From the NCBI GenBank assembly GCA_963402885.1, contig OY727100.1, positions 992,001 through 1,056,000 of the forward strand: a DNA stretch of 64,000 nucleotides, given 5' to 3'. The position numbers were made by a program, and so were the translations under genes. Below, one piece after another: positions 1 through 43,375 of the stretch (within the stretch, counting starts at the first letter, position 1; each line of letters begins with the position of its first letter). Under the pieces are notes generated by a model. That model saw nothing but the letters and a program-made list of their open reading frames with translations. It had not been told where the DNA came from and did no database searches. Source of the DNA: Antedon bifida (lineage: Eukaryota; Echinodermata; Crinoidea; Comatulida; Antedonidae).

Positions 1-212
1 ATAAGACAAATAAAATCGTTTGTATTATCACAACATTATTGCTTTTACTAATCATTAACTCATTTGATTGGACGTGTGGAATATCATAAAAATACTATAC
101 TGCGTTATGAGAAAATCTTTTCATCTTCTAACACTAAATTCTACCACTTTTTTGTTGGGCCCAAGATCTAAATTTACGTTTGAACAACATAGGTGACATT
201 TCATTTATTTCA

Positions 213-682
213 ACTATATTATCATCTTTTACTTTGTGGAGAGCGGGGTGGGGGGGGGGGGGGGGTGTAGAATAATTGGATCCAAATATATTATCATCTT
301 TTACTTTGTGGAGGGGGTGGGGTAGAAGTAGAATGATTGGATCCAACTATATTATCATCTTTTATATTGTGGAAGAGGGGGAGGGAGGTAGAATGATTGG
401 ATCAAACTATATTATCATCTTTTACTTTGTGGAAGGGGGGGGGGGGAGGTGTGGGGTAGAATGATTGGATCCAACTATATTATCAACTTTTACTTTGTGG
501 AGGGGGTGGGGGGTGCGTAGAATGATTGGATCCAACTATATTATCATCTTTTACTTTGGGGGGGGGGGGGGGGGGCGGGGTGGTAGAATGATTGGATCCA
601 ACTATATTATCATCTTTTACTTTGTGGAAGGGGTGGCGTAGATTGATTGGATCCAACTATATTATCATCTTTTACTTTGTTT
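213..682. repeat. G-rich minisatellite, about 8 units of roughly 60 bp
   Basis: The phrase TATTATCATCTTTTACTTTG recurs about every 60 bp, followed by a variable run of 5 to 18 guanines and then GTAGAATGATTGGATCC. About eight units are visible and most length variation lies in the G run. The array ends about 12 bp before the splice acceptor of the next exon. Short open frames on both strands here are products of the repeat. Confidence 0.9.
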
Positions 683-694
683 TGTTTTATATAG

Positions 695-850
695 CAACGC
701 GAGAAAATTATTAAACAGTTTAAAGCATCACCATTTAAAGATGACGAGATCATTAAAGAACATCTAAGCAAAGAGAATGAAAAAGTTGTCAAAGATATGG
801 AGTCAACAATGTATCAGCTGCCACCAAATGCCTATGCAACTAATAATTAG
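695..850 (+). CDS. 3'-terminal coding exon of an unidentified gene
   Basis: A pyrimidine-rich tract ending in ATAG at 694 is followed by 51 open codons and a TAG at 848-850. The peptide starts QREKIIKQFKASPFKDDE and ends QLPPNAYATNN. It is rich in Lys, Glu and Asp, probably helical, and has balanced amino-acid use like a real exon. I do not recognise the family. The upstream part of the gene lies outside the window, beyond the G-rich minisatellite. It points the same way as TTLL9 downstream. Possible polyadenylation signals (AATAAA) occur near 1252 and 1466. It could be a chance open frame, but the acceptor, codon use and clean stop favour a genuine last exon. Confidence 0.5.
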   Translation, partial: QREKIIKQFKASPFKDDEIIKEHLSKENEKVVKDMESTMYQLPPNAYATNN

Positions 851-3250
851 AAAGGAACATTCATACCTGCTGCTGAGTACAAAGCTTTCTGAAAACCGGA
901 CAATTTTCCAACAACTTCTTTCCTACTATGTAATAATATGACTAACTCCAGAGAGTTTTGAGAAATCTTTTGGAGTTACACATTATTATTTTTCTGGATC
1001 TTTTGTTACTATTGCATCTTTAATATCATCCTTTCCAGGAAATGAGTTTTTCGGGCAGTAGTTTGCAACAAGTTGTATAAACCTACATCGCTCTCAAGAC
1101 ATACATGATGCAGAAATGGCATTATATGAAGGTCATGTACGTTGTAACTGTTACCATTTATAATTAAACATCAGTAGAGTCTACAACCCTTGTTTGTATT
1201 GTAGCCTACTTTGTGTTAAGCTTTTTTCGAGGAAAAAAATTGTTTTTTTAAAATAAAAAAGTAGGAATTGGTAGGATTGTCATTTGCAACTACAGCAGTA
1301 TATTCACTATGCAGTTCAATATTTCCGCAAAACTGGACTAAAAAGATGGAAAAATGTGTTTAGCTTAAATTAAATGTTGCCTCTATATTTTGTTATTCCT
1401 ATTTTTATAAATGTTCCTGAGTGATGGCTGGCCATCACAAGTTTATGATCGCAATGATTGTTGCTAAATAAATATAATAATGACAGTTTTATTTACCATA
1501 CAATATTTAAATATAATTTTGTTATATTTTAGTAATAAATACATAAATAAATAACACACTTCGTTATTGAACATGTTCATAGGGCCAAGGCGCTTTATAT
1601 AATCATAAAATCATGGAGGAATAAAAGGACTACAAAATAAATCACTAATTAGAATATCGTAACAATATAGCAAATCAGTTACATATTTTATTATATATAT
1701 ATTTTATATATAAGCAGGCAATATATGTATTATATTCAATTTGTTTATTAAGTTAGTTTAAAGTTTGTTTGGAAATCATTGATTGTATTTTATAAATTTA
1801 CAGTTTATAAATATTCTTTAACATTCATGTATTGGTAGTAGTATGTATTAAGGTATATATTTATTTGTAGTTGTTCATTTTATAATAATAGATAAAAAGG
1901 AATTTTAAATTATAACAAAAAGCATTAATTATGTAGTATGGATAACGGATAAAATTAAATGCCTGGCAACTGAAGGTGTCCCCAGAGGTGTTACTGGAGG
2001 TGTGACACAGGATATGTGACCAGAGGTGTGACAAAATCATCACAACCCCAATTGCTAAATTATGGAAGATAATAGTAAAAATAAAAATGTATCGTTGCCA
2101 GATGTGCGTTATTTCATATTGCCTTACTACAGATTAGTTGTTTGTGCCTTATTAGTGTTCTTACCATGAATGGTCACCAAAAAGGGGCCAGGAGGAAAAA
2201 GTAAATTTATTTGTTAATACTTCTATTGTGCTGCATTATCAAGCCTTTTGCAAGGAATACTTGTAGCAATCAGTAAATATTTCTTGTATTTTTGGGCAGT
2301 TTAATATTGGTAATAAAGTTAAAATCATTATGCATTTATTGATTGAATGTTATTTTTTTAGTCATTATAATATAATTGCCTATTATGCCTACAATTACAG
2401 CCCAGAGGACGCTAGAATAATTAGACTGCTAACTAATAGTGGATAAGGATTTTTGCACCGCATCTTTAGGCAGTTATATTCAAGTGGACGGAAGTATTAG
2501 GAAACTGTATCATGCGGAAGCTTATAGTTTACTAAGAGAAAATAAAAAATGTAAATTTGTAAACTGGGCATGCGCATACAGTAGTATGTATGTAAGACCT
2601 GTTCAATAAGCAATGTTTTTGTTTTGGCTCTTTATTATCATTGACAAAGTATGATCAGGTATGCGAGCATGCCGAATTTGTGTGAGGCATCATTTTTATC
2701 ATTTTTTCTATACTTCCTTCTTTAATTCTGGGACAATGTTCTGCAACCTAAGTCTATGGCGGATCTTTTTTGATAATTTTTTTTTAAATGGTTCTCCAGG
2801 GGGTTGTGAGGGAGCCTAAAATACCTCCATGCCTGAATGGACTTTTTTAATAAACACGTACCGACTTTGTGGCTCATTAGGCGTGCCATACTTGTTAGGT
2901 GATAATCAGCCCGCGGTTGCAAAATCAATCAAAATTTGTAGAATATTATTGTAACAGATAGGCCTAGAATACGTTAATTTTAAATAATGAATAAAGTTAG
3001 CAAGGTTATTATTATCTCATTATTTATTCAATAAATCCGAAAGAGGGTAGGCCCAGCTTAGCTAGCCTACTTACTATCCTATCCTAGGCTAGGCCTAGAG
3101 GGCCGACATCAATACATATTGAATTATTGCCTGGCAACGTGACGCCTGTGTAGTGTTTTTGTGTGACACAGCCCACACAGTACTAATATGGGGCCTAGAG
3201 ATTATCAGATCTGCTAAAACTAACGATTATCTTGTTTGTTTTCTTAACAG
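851..3250. other. Intergenic stretch upstream of TTLL9
   Basis: AT-rich sequence without a convincing coding exon. It contains an imperfect palindrome (GTGATGGCTGGCCATCAC) near 1421-1438, a GGCGCTTTATATAA word near 1588 resembling the 3' tail of dispersed SINE/LINE repeats, and TAGGCCTAG palindromes near 3080-3100. The latter recur near 3500, with GTCGGCC motifs beside both. TTLL9's first exon or exons and promoter must lie here or nearby, but I cannot place them. Confidence 0.5.
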
Positions 3251-22632
<19,382 letters not shown>

Positions 22633-22956
22633 AGAGCTTCACCGAAATTATTATCCTCTCCATGTCACAGCAAATTGACAGCCGAGTCACATCAATAACA
22701 ACGTTGCTCCTGTGACGTACTTCTACACATATGCCGACACAAATACTGGACTCGCCACAAACATTTCAATTTTGTTTAATCACACAAACACTACTTTGAA
22801 TAGAATGTAAATATTTTTATGTTGCATTTAATATAAATACTTTTGTTGATAGATATTTTAATAAAAAGACATTGTTTGAATTTTGTTTGTTTATATCCCA
22901 AGTATCTGTCTTGACTCTCCAACATGCCGTCATTGTTTTTTTCGATCACATACCTA
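22633..22956. other. Interval between the TTLL9 and PDRG1 stop codons
   Basis: This 324 bp holds the TTLL9 3' untranslated region, with AATAAA at 22860, and the PDRG1 3' untranslated region on the other strand. The two transcripts may overlap. No other feature is seen. Confidence 0.6.
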
Positions 22957-24963
22957 TCAACTGTAAACTGTTTTCAAATCTTCTTTACTAAGTGACTGTA
23001 AATCAAATCCTTTTGCTTCGTTTTCCCCTAAAAATAAAGCAAAAGAGATAGTATAAAATCAGTCACACAGTGGCTCATTGGCTATGGGGTGCCTAGAGGA
23101 AAAAATAGGCATTAAAATATGTCGAAAAAGGCTGGAAAAGCCTGCTTCCTCCAGAGTTGGAGGGCCACTTACTTTAGGGTCCCTAAATGTAGTCACCTAG
23201 TTGTGTAACAGCTATGAGTGCTCACTCGCTAAACCTAGGGGCCTGGAGCTTATGAGGGCCCCTGAGCAGTGCCCAGAGGAAAAAACAGGCATTAAAAAAT
23301 GTTGAAAAAGGCTAAAAAAAGCCCTTGCAGTACTAAAATCAAAAGGTTGTAACAAAGCTGTTTTAATACCTTCCATATCTCTCAGCCTGGAAACCTTTGG
23401 TTTCATCCCATTTCGAAGTTCATCGATCCCTGCATCAAGTTGTTTTTGATCTGAATAAAAGCAAATGGTGATAAAAAAATGTGTCATTTATCCAGGATAT
23501 CAAAGAAATGTTGTAGAAATTTGGCTTCAAGATAGTCTGGCAAGCTTTTGATTGTGTATGGCAGATGAACATATCTTTTACATTGCGATGCCCAAAATTG
23601 AGGGGTGATGGTTTTCTTCTTCTACACTTGCTTATAATACGATAATCATACTGTGGAGATAATAAACTCAATGCTTTGAAATTGCAATGTCCAAAACTCA
23701 GGCTGGCTGGGGCAAAGTATCCCTTAGATCTGCCTATGGTCTCAAAGCGATATTGTGGAGATAATAAACGTAATGCTTACCCTCAATAAGTACTTGTTGT
23801 GTCGCTGCTACAGGCATTTTAAGAAACATATTACCAAAGCAAACCCATACATTCTTCTCTAAACAAAACAAGATAAAAAGAGTGTAAATATATTTCTTTA
23901 GCAATTACTGACAAATTGTAGATGGTGTTTTGCATTCCAGGACCTCTTCTAGATATGTTGTTGCGCTCCTTCTAGACCTACCAACACAAGTTGGAGAACA
24001 TTTAGGAAAATTTAGAATAAATGTATTTATAAAATACATAACTTCAAATTTGACTTGTCTAAAGCTCTGTCTACACTATCAAACTAGTGGCAAAAAAAGT
24101 GTGGTGTGCCCAAATATGGTAGTGATATGACATCAGCATGTCCATATATGGGTACATCACTTTTTGTTGTCACATAAATTTTGATAGTGTAGACAGAGCT
24201 TGAAAGTGAAGTCATAATAATAATTTGCTACATTTCACTCATCTCTATTACCTTTCTTGGTTTTGCTGTTTTCAATTTTTATATTAGTTAATGCTCTAAT
24301 GGCTTCCCTGTTCTTGTTACGTTTCTTGTCCAGCTCAACAACCTTCAAAGAAGTGAACACTAGATCATATTCAGTGGCGTAACAGCTATGAGCGCTCACT
24401 AGTTAAACCCAGGGGAATCAGATCCCCCTGCATTAAGACCCAGAAAAAAAACCAGCATTGAAGAAGAGCCCCTTAGGTGCACTAAACCAGGAGAATGTTT
24501 ACCCTCAATCATTGCCCATTGGGAATAGAACCAGCAATGATCCAGTGGCAGTTTCGGGGGATCATTTCTTATGCAAGATGCTTAATTTTAATACCCTTAT
24601 TGTTTCGTCCTTCAGTTGGGATGTTAAGGTGGTCGACCTGAATTAAATTCCCTCAATAATGTATTCCCCACTGGAGGATTTACGCCGTTGATTGCCTGAT
24701 TACTTAATACCCCTGTCCATCATTAGCTTGGCTGTATGAACTGATGAATACCAGAGTATTATGATAATGCTGTACTACAATAATTTGTCCATTATTTGTT
24801 ACATCATGCACCATCAATCTTTAGGAATAAGATCTAACTCTAGTCTAAGTAAGACTACTCAGTCAGTGTACACAAGTACCTGGTGCTTATCGCTCAGTAT
24901 ATCTTCAGCCAATTCCTCCAACTCACTAAAATGTCTAATTACTGTCTGTGTATCGAATGCCAT
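22957..24963 (-). CDS. PDRG1: PDRG1, p53 and DNA-damage regulated 1 (prefoldin-like)
   Basis: Minus-strand exons: 24880-24963 (ATG at 24963), 24252-24342, 23781-23858, 23370-23450, 22957-23027 (TGA). Lengths 84, 91, 78, 81 and 71 give 405 bases, or 134 residues, against 133 in human. Conserved segments are FSELEELAEDILSDKHQ, VVELDKKRNKNREAIRAL, VWVCFGNMFLKMP, DQKQLDAGIDELRNGMKPKV and GENEAKGFDLQSLS. The family is a small beta-type prefoldin-like protein with two helices flanking a beta hairpin, associated with the R2TP/prefoldin-like chaperone complex. The gene is tail to tail with TTLL9 and head to head with SUPT16H across 246 bp. Family A MITE copy 3 and hAT-MITE relics lie in its introns. 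All splice sites are GT-AG. Confidence 0.92.
23085..23330. repeat. Two relics of the CAGTGGCGTAA hAT-MITE family
   Basis: AGAGGAAAAAATAGGCATTAAA followed by ATGTCGAAAAAGGCT, then GTGTAACAGCTATGAGTGCTC and another GAGGAAAAAACAGGCATTAAA, match the complement of the complete 190 bp element at 63203-63392. A further partial copy starts CAGTGGCGTAACAGCTATGA at 24372. Confidence 0.65.
24061..24201. mobile_element. Palindromic MITE (family A), copy 3, complete
   Basis: AAAGCTCTGTCTACACTATC ... TTTGATAGTGTAGACAGAGC enclose the full core, with CCCAAATATGGTAGTGATAT and CCATATATGGG. It lies in PDRG1 intron 2. Confidence 0.9.
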
Positions 24964-25209
24964 TTTTTGTTATAAAAATACCCCTTAATTTAATATGTTA
25001 CCCCTCAAAATAAAACACAGACCACCTCTCATCATGGCGTGTGATCTATTAAAACCACAAACTTTGCGTTTGCCAACAGAGGGCGGCATAGCTATTTAAA
25101 CGTGAGAGTGTGGTGGAGTCTCGCGCCATTTTACTACAAGGATCAGATTCCTTTATCGTCAAAGAAATTCATTTTTCCTCACAATTTTGCGCTGTGATTT
25201 AGTCGCAAA
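24964..25209. promoter_or_regulatory. Bidirectional promoter between PDRG1 and SUPT16H
   Basis: The two start codons are 246 bp apart on opposite strands. The interval contains GAGTCTCGCGCCATTTTAC near 25118, which combines a TCTCGCG-type word with a GCGCCATTTT YY1/E2F-like word, and AGAGGGCGGCATAG near 25080. There is no clear TATA box. Such elements are common at shared housekeeping promoters. Transcription start sites are not known. Confidence 0.6.
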
Positions 25210-37026
<11,817 letters not shown>

Positions 37027-38604
37027 TAAGAACGTGGTTGGAACCATCATAAATAAGACGAACAACTTTCAGGAACACACTCATTGTCAAAAAAAGAGGA
37101 AACGGTACAGACTTAGTTATGTTCCTGGGACAGTTGTGTTTATAGGTTAATAACTAAGCCGTACCAGGCACACTCTAAGCCGGACTGGCCCCACACTAAG
37201 CCGTACCAGGCATACTCTAAGCCGTACCAGGCACACTCTAATCAATAACCCAACTTTGCAAATTATGAATTCAGAGATTAACTTGATTTAATCGTCTTAT
37301 TGGTCAGTGCTGGCATTTGGAGATGGTTTTAATTGGAAAGAGACTTGTAAATATTTAGTCAATGTCCAATATATTTGAATATTCAACTCTAGTTTTTCTA
37401 TTATACAGTTAGATTGTGGATCTGTGTAACATTTTGTATGATAAATTCTAAAATCTCTGAAATTATTTAGCAGTTCATAGAAATTATAGTTGAAACACAT
37501 TCACCTTATAATTTCCAAACATGTAAAATTTGTGTTATCTTTCATTTAATATTTGCTGTAACACTTAAAAATCTTCGGAAAGCAAAATTGTTTTTCTCTT
37601 TGAAATATTTGGAGGACAAAAAATAGTTAACCAATATTAAATGAATAAAAAGGGTCACAAATCTGGATAAATCTTTTGGTTTAACAAAATAAATTTAATA
37701 TTGCAGTTTATGTGTTGTACATTGCCTTATAAGGGAAACTGTATTATAATGAGTGGACAAATTTGTGAACTATATTCAGATATTTTTTTTTTGCTTTGAA
37801 AAAAATACTTTTGAAATGTGAGTGGGCTTATCTCTCGCTTTGTAATAAAAACTTGAAATTTGTAAATAAGGTAAGCGTGTATGTCATTAGTCCTCTTATT
37901 GATGGTAATAATAAGGTAAGCGTGTATGTCATTAGTCCTCTTGTTGACGGTAATGGAGAGTTTTTGATTATCAATGTGTCGTCGTCTGGACCTAGGAACC
38001 ATCAAACCTGTTTCGAGGTGAGGACACGCATTTTAATATCTGCACACGATGAACTAACATGACGTTTGGTCATCGCAGCGAGGAAGTTTATTCCAGTAGG
38101 GCTTTAACGGATGCAAGGATTGTGGAAGTCGTGGAAAATTGCTTTTAATATTAGTTCCACAAATTGCAAGTGACGATATGATAATTAGGAGATGTTACTG
38201 TATTTATATCTTTGTACTCACTAAACAACAAAGTATCACAAAATACACTTAATATCAAAATGTTTATTTTTCCACCAAATTCACTAACAATATTGTATTG
38301 GAATGTTGGACCACTAAGCAGCTTAAAAAGTTTAATATTTTTGGCACAAATACTGCCGCAAACTTGCTGATTATTGCATAGAAATCGGATGACCAAGTAC
38401 TCAAAATTCAAACCTACCTGCTTGTGAGCAAGGGTCCTCCTGGTGGTCTTTTATTACAAATGTATAAACATATTCCACTACTTCATTTCACTTCTTTCAT
38501 GGTCAGTAAATCAATTATTTCCCTGGACACACCTTTGTCTAGGCCCTCTCTTGTATACCTCTCAAATGTTGTCGTTTTTAAAACTTGTGTTCAAGTTGCT
38601 TGGG
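37027..38604. other. Interval between convergent SUPT16H and PIGT
   Basis: It holds the 3' untranslated regions: AATAAA at 37644 for SUPT16H and its complement TTTATT at 38263 for PIGT. Two tandem repeats occur: about four units of CTAAGCCGTACCAGGCACAC (37156-37238), and two units of about 50 bp starting AAGGTAAGCGTGTATGTCAT (37869-37965). No coding exon is seen. Confidence 0.7.
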
Positions 38605-41600
38605 TCATTTCACTATCTTTTCATCGTCAACTGTATCACTATTTTCATTACTTATTTTAGCCTCTTTTGATTTCCTAAATTTAGATAAATATTTCTTGAT
38701 TTTAGAGAAGGCGTTTTTTACTTTTTCTTTTAAACTAACATGGGTTGAATCATCGCGGACGATTTGCCGCGTTGTTAGATTGTGCATTGAACCAAAAGCT
38801 ATTGCGACCACGGTACACGTCAGACAGATAACGTTGTAAGGCATACTGAAGTCTGGTAATGGCAATTGGACCAATAAGCCTTCGGTGTAGATGCGCAGAA
38901 AGAATTCCGATTCTCGTGGATTTCTTATACTGAAATGTAAACAAACAATACTTTTTATGACATCTTTTTTTTTTATTTGGTTGCATAAATTGGCAAAAAC
39001 AAATACATCCATGAATAATCCACAGCAACCCAAAAATTATTTAGAAGGCTGATCATATTTTATCATATGTCAATGAAAGGCAAAACAGACTGCTTTTGAA
39101 ATTCATGAATCATTTACCTTGGTGTTAGCAGTGCTGTATGATGTTCAGGAGAGGTAATGTTGTCCGCTGACATCAACATAGTACTTATGATAGCAGAACT
39201 AGAAATATAAACGAGATAGCATTAAATGGATAGTAATAGGAAAGGCTAGGAATATACTATTAACATTAAAATAGTTCTTCAAAGTATATTTAAAATACTG
39301 TATTAATGTTTAGGGAATAGCATGATAGCTTCACATTTGATTGCTTGCTCTATCATTAACTATCAATTAGCCTTAGCAATAGAACACATTTCATAGAAAT
39401 CATTCAAATGATTGAAGTGCAACATAAAGCACTTGTATTTGAAGAGTATATTATTAAACAACACAGCATTGTACATTAAAATCATTTAGGATTTGTAATT
39501 TAATAATTTCATAAATCTATAATATATTTCAATGGCAGCCAGAGAGTACATACAGTACCTGGTGTAAAAACCTATGTTGGCATCGGGAGGATGTTCTGTC
39601 CACTTCAGAAATGCTTTATCAAATTGCATACTGATAGTAGTGGTAGAGCGGGGTGGTAACGTCAGCTGAATTTCAAGTTCATATGGTTTGGTTCGATCCT
39701 TTCCAGGATTATACAAAAGTTTTTCTGAAAATTAAATATACAATGTTTTATGATTTACTTCATTTATAATTAATAAAAATGATGTTCTTTCACATCTATA
39801 AACAAACTTCTTAGCAACTAATAGCATTCGTACCTGTTTTAATAGTCTTCACAGAGTTTGTGATCTTCAGAGTGTGTAGGTAGAGGCGCATATACCAGGG
39901 GATGATATCGAGGTAGATGACCCTCACTGACTTGGTAGGATGATTGTTGTGAAGTACACTGGAAAATCCCCCCTTCTCTTGACCATAACCGGTTAGGTAT
40001 TTCTGACCATACACAGTGGGTGGAACAGGTTGTACTAAAAAAAATGTAGATGTGAAATAAGTGTATATTTCAAGATAATTCAATCAGAATAATTTATTAA
40101 TTTAAAATGCACTCAATATATTGTTTTCATACCTTTTTTGTTATTGTTTAGAATTTTTAATTCTATATTGAATTTTGCGTTTTGTTTGTGGAGATCGTAC
40201 ATGGCGTATTTCCGTGAATCGCCGCCTCGAGTCGTAAATATGACTTCAGTTGGATCAGGAGAAATTTGTAGAAGATTTGAGCTCTGAAAAAGTATTTACA
40301 ACATATTTTTCATTTACAATTTAAAAGCTGAAAATATAAAAATGTTCTTGTTTTATGGACTCATCAAAAAATACTGTGAACTACACAATATATTTTTGTA
40401 CTTTTATAAATTAAGTAGATTTCTTACAGAATTCATGCTAACATCGACGAATGCTACACTTGTGGCTGCTAGAGGGCAGCCTCCTTGAATGGTTTTTCCA
40501 AACAACGTCTTGAATGACCAGCCTGGTGACTTCTGCTGTTTACTGAGAGTTGGATCTATCACAACAGCTAATGACTGGCCTAGCTCAATTGATGACTGTG
40601 AGCATGTTTTGTTACGACACACAGGACGAATGTGTATAGCCAGTGAATGGTAGTTGGCGTTGTACAGCTGGGTAGCGTGAAAAAGAGCCCCTAAACCAGC
40701 CTAAAAGATTAAATATATGTTGTTAGTAGCTAATCAGTAAAATTAAATGGAAGCATATTCTATAGATATAGAACTGCTAGGTTTAACTTCAGCCATTGAA
40801 GAAGATTCTTAATATTGCTTTAGTATTTTGTAAGATTAAACTTATGCACTCAATAATTGAAGCTTTTTTCCATTTTAACTTGTACAAGAAAAAACAGTAA
40901 CTCTCTATAGTGTAATATATACAACATGTAAATATAATTTCCATCATCTAATCGGAACTCTCAAATGAACTAGACCATTCTCCTGGATCGTACCATTGAG
41001 TTGCAGGGGAGTAACTTCTTCCACGGTGTCAAGTTTTCAGTGCATACATTTTCTCGAGGCAATGAAGCATAACGTAGTAATCTTGAATCACTGGGATATC
41101 CCTCTATAAATATAAATCCGGTAAAAATAAACATTTAAGAAACTCATATTTTGAATCATAGTTTTCAATAGTAACACCAATTTAACGTTTTCTCCAGAGA
41201 GATATTATCCCCATCACCAATTGATTTTGAGGTCTCTCCAATGAAATACCAGGTATCAAGTAAGTAAGTACTTACCAGGAACAATTCCTTCTGGTTTAAA
41301 TGACAACTGTGGCTGAACACTATTTGTTGCATCGATCACGTTGAGGGAGGCACAGAATTGTCCTGATAAGGCATTCACTAACCCAGACCAAACCTCATCA
41401 ATGCTGGTAATAAAAAAAGGGTTTTGATTCATTTCATACGATACACTGTTGAATGGTATAGATGACTTACAGTACACTGTTTATAGTATATAGTGTGGGT
41501 GAATGTACTGTCTTCTCTGAAATGTTTGCTTTTTTATTTATTATTTGTTTGTTGTGCATGTAAAATACAATGTTTATATTGTGTACTTTCCTTGTGTACT

Positions 41601-42484
41601 CTTTATGTGCAAATTTTGAATAAATATACCATTACCAATAGGCATATACTGTAGTTTATTTATTTTGAACAGCTCACCAGAACGGGGGCACAAAACCATG
41701 TGGTGCGATCAAACAAAAACTTCTTAAATATTTACTTGAAATGTAAACTATAGAAATAATGCCCGAGAATGTTTCATATTAAAATAAATAATGTAATATT
41801 GAAATCATTCATACTTCCTTGTGGACTTTTTAAACCACACCCATATTTCAGCCCCAGGAGGTGCGGCTGTTGCTGGGTAACCCCATGCATTAGTCCGCCA
41901 GAGACTTTGTGTCAGCGACAGGTGTAGTTCCTGTACCGAGTATTTGTTTATTATTTGTCCAAGTGTTTTCGGGAAAAGGTTGTAGTGTTCCACTGCAAAA
42001 AAAAAATGTTGAAAATAATTAATTCATTAAAAAAATTGTTTATTTAATTAAAAAACAATAAAAGTATACAATTTAGGCTAAGTAGAATATTTTTATAATT
42101 TATCTATTTTTTTTATATTAAGCCTTTATTTTTAGTTTTATTTCTTCAATATTTTTAATTACTACTAAAAAAATTATATTGATCACTTCCTGTTGTACAA
42201 TATTCTCTCAAGCTAGGGTGATATTTACTATTTCTCCCTACACATTCCGAATCATCATGCCCAATCAGCTGATGATAGGCTAGCCTAGCAAACTTACGCT
42301 TCTCTCCTCTCAGTATATCAACGTCCCATTTGGTTGTGAATTGAAAATGTGAATATACATGACCAGACGGTAATGGTTTTATAAGTAACTCTTCATTAAA
42401 GACATCCGAAATTGATGAACATAAACTAATCAACAAAAATAAATAGAAAACATTTATTTTGATCCACAAACTTTCCCCCGCCAT
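38605..42484 (-). CDS. PIGT: PIGT, GPI transamidase complex subunit
   Basis: Minus-strand exons: 42298-42484 (ATG at 42484), 41815-41992, 41276-41403, 40994-41103, 40428-40700, 40133-40283, 39834-40034, 39559-39724, 39118-39198, 38605-38929 (stop). They sum to 1,800 bases, or 599 residues (human 578), in frame throughout. PIG-T is an ER-membrane subunit of the complex that attaches GPI anchors to proteins. Visible: a signal peptide (hydrophobic [12 protein letters not shown]), [82 protein letters not shown], then [20 protein letters not shown], the single C-terminal membrane span, and a longer lysine-rich cytosolic tail. The chosen ATG opens a clean signal peptide; upstream in-frame ATGs would only lengthen it. 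It is divergent from JARID2. Confidence 0.96.
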
Positions 42485-43375
42485 ACTGTTTATTATGGTG
42501 GCGCTATACATAAACTGCGCAGTAGCTTCGGAGCACATGGACTAAATGGCGAGAATATTTGATTTTCTTTGTTCAGAAGACTAATTTTCTCTCCAAGTTT
42601 TTCGTTTTATTTGAAGGAAGTTTTATTGACATGCAGTAACACTTGGTTTCTGGATGTAAGTCATATAACTTTCACACAGGTGTTTGTAAATTACCATCGA
42701 TGCTAAGTAGTTTTGACACAATAAACTAACCGGTCTTCCCTGAGCTTGCCAATTTTTTTTAAAGGGACGAACCAATTACCAGGCTTGTGGAAGCAGCTGA
42801 GAGGGATTTGTTGTGTGTTTTGCGGTGAGTGTGTCGTGTGTGTTTGGCGGTGATGGCCAAGTTATTGGCTAACGTTCAAGTTAGTGGTAAATGGGGAATA
42901 AACCAACGGAATCCCTATGAATGAAAGATATTTTTACATGCATATGACACCAAACTATTTCCGTTTTTGATTGTGTGTACGTATTTTGTTATTTTGATCC
43001 GATTTTAATCATTTAATTTTGTTTACCAACAGATAAGTTCACGAGTTCAAAGATCGTCTGCTGGGATTCGCCCCCTCACACTGTTTTTGTACTGTTCTTT
43101 TATTTTTTATTAATTATTCTGTCTCATTGTGTCCATGGGAAATGGGACACAAAAATGGATATCGATCAACATATCTCTGTTTTTCTCCTTTTGCCCAGCA
43201 ACATCTATTTTTAGGTAGAAATATTTGTTATTTTGTTATTTTGCCAGAATCAACAAATTGAACTGTAAAATCATAAACATTTCCTACATTTGTTATGAAA
43301 ATACCATTTTTTCATAATTTTTTAGGACGTTTTACCTTGGAATTTTACCTTGTAATGATTGGAATATAAAGAAGA
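42485..43375. promoter_or_regulatory. Divergent promoter region and 5' UTR between PIGT and JARID2
   Basis: The start codons are 891 bp apart. ACTAAATGGCGAGA near 42541 (YY1-like) and GGTGGCGCTATACATAAACTGCGCAG (split by the PIGT 5' end) mark the likely start region. For JARID2 a non-coding first exon is plausible: CTGGAT followed by GTAAGTCAT near 42656 looks like a donor, and TTTTTTAG at about 43324 like the acceptor before the coding exon. Confidence 0.5.

Noticed and set aside
2722..2928. A 68-codon minus-strand open frame in the intergenic stretch
   Set aside because: No family resemblance or splice signals. It may be part of a dispersed repeat but I could not support that.
38424..38839. 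Plus-strand open frames opposite the PIGT last exon
   Set aside because: They are shadows of the PIGT coding strand and its 3' UTR.
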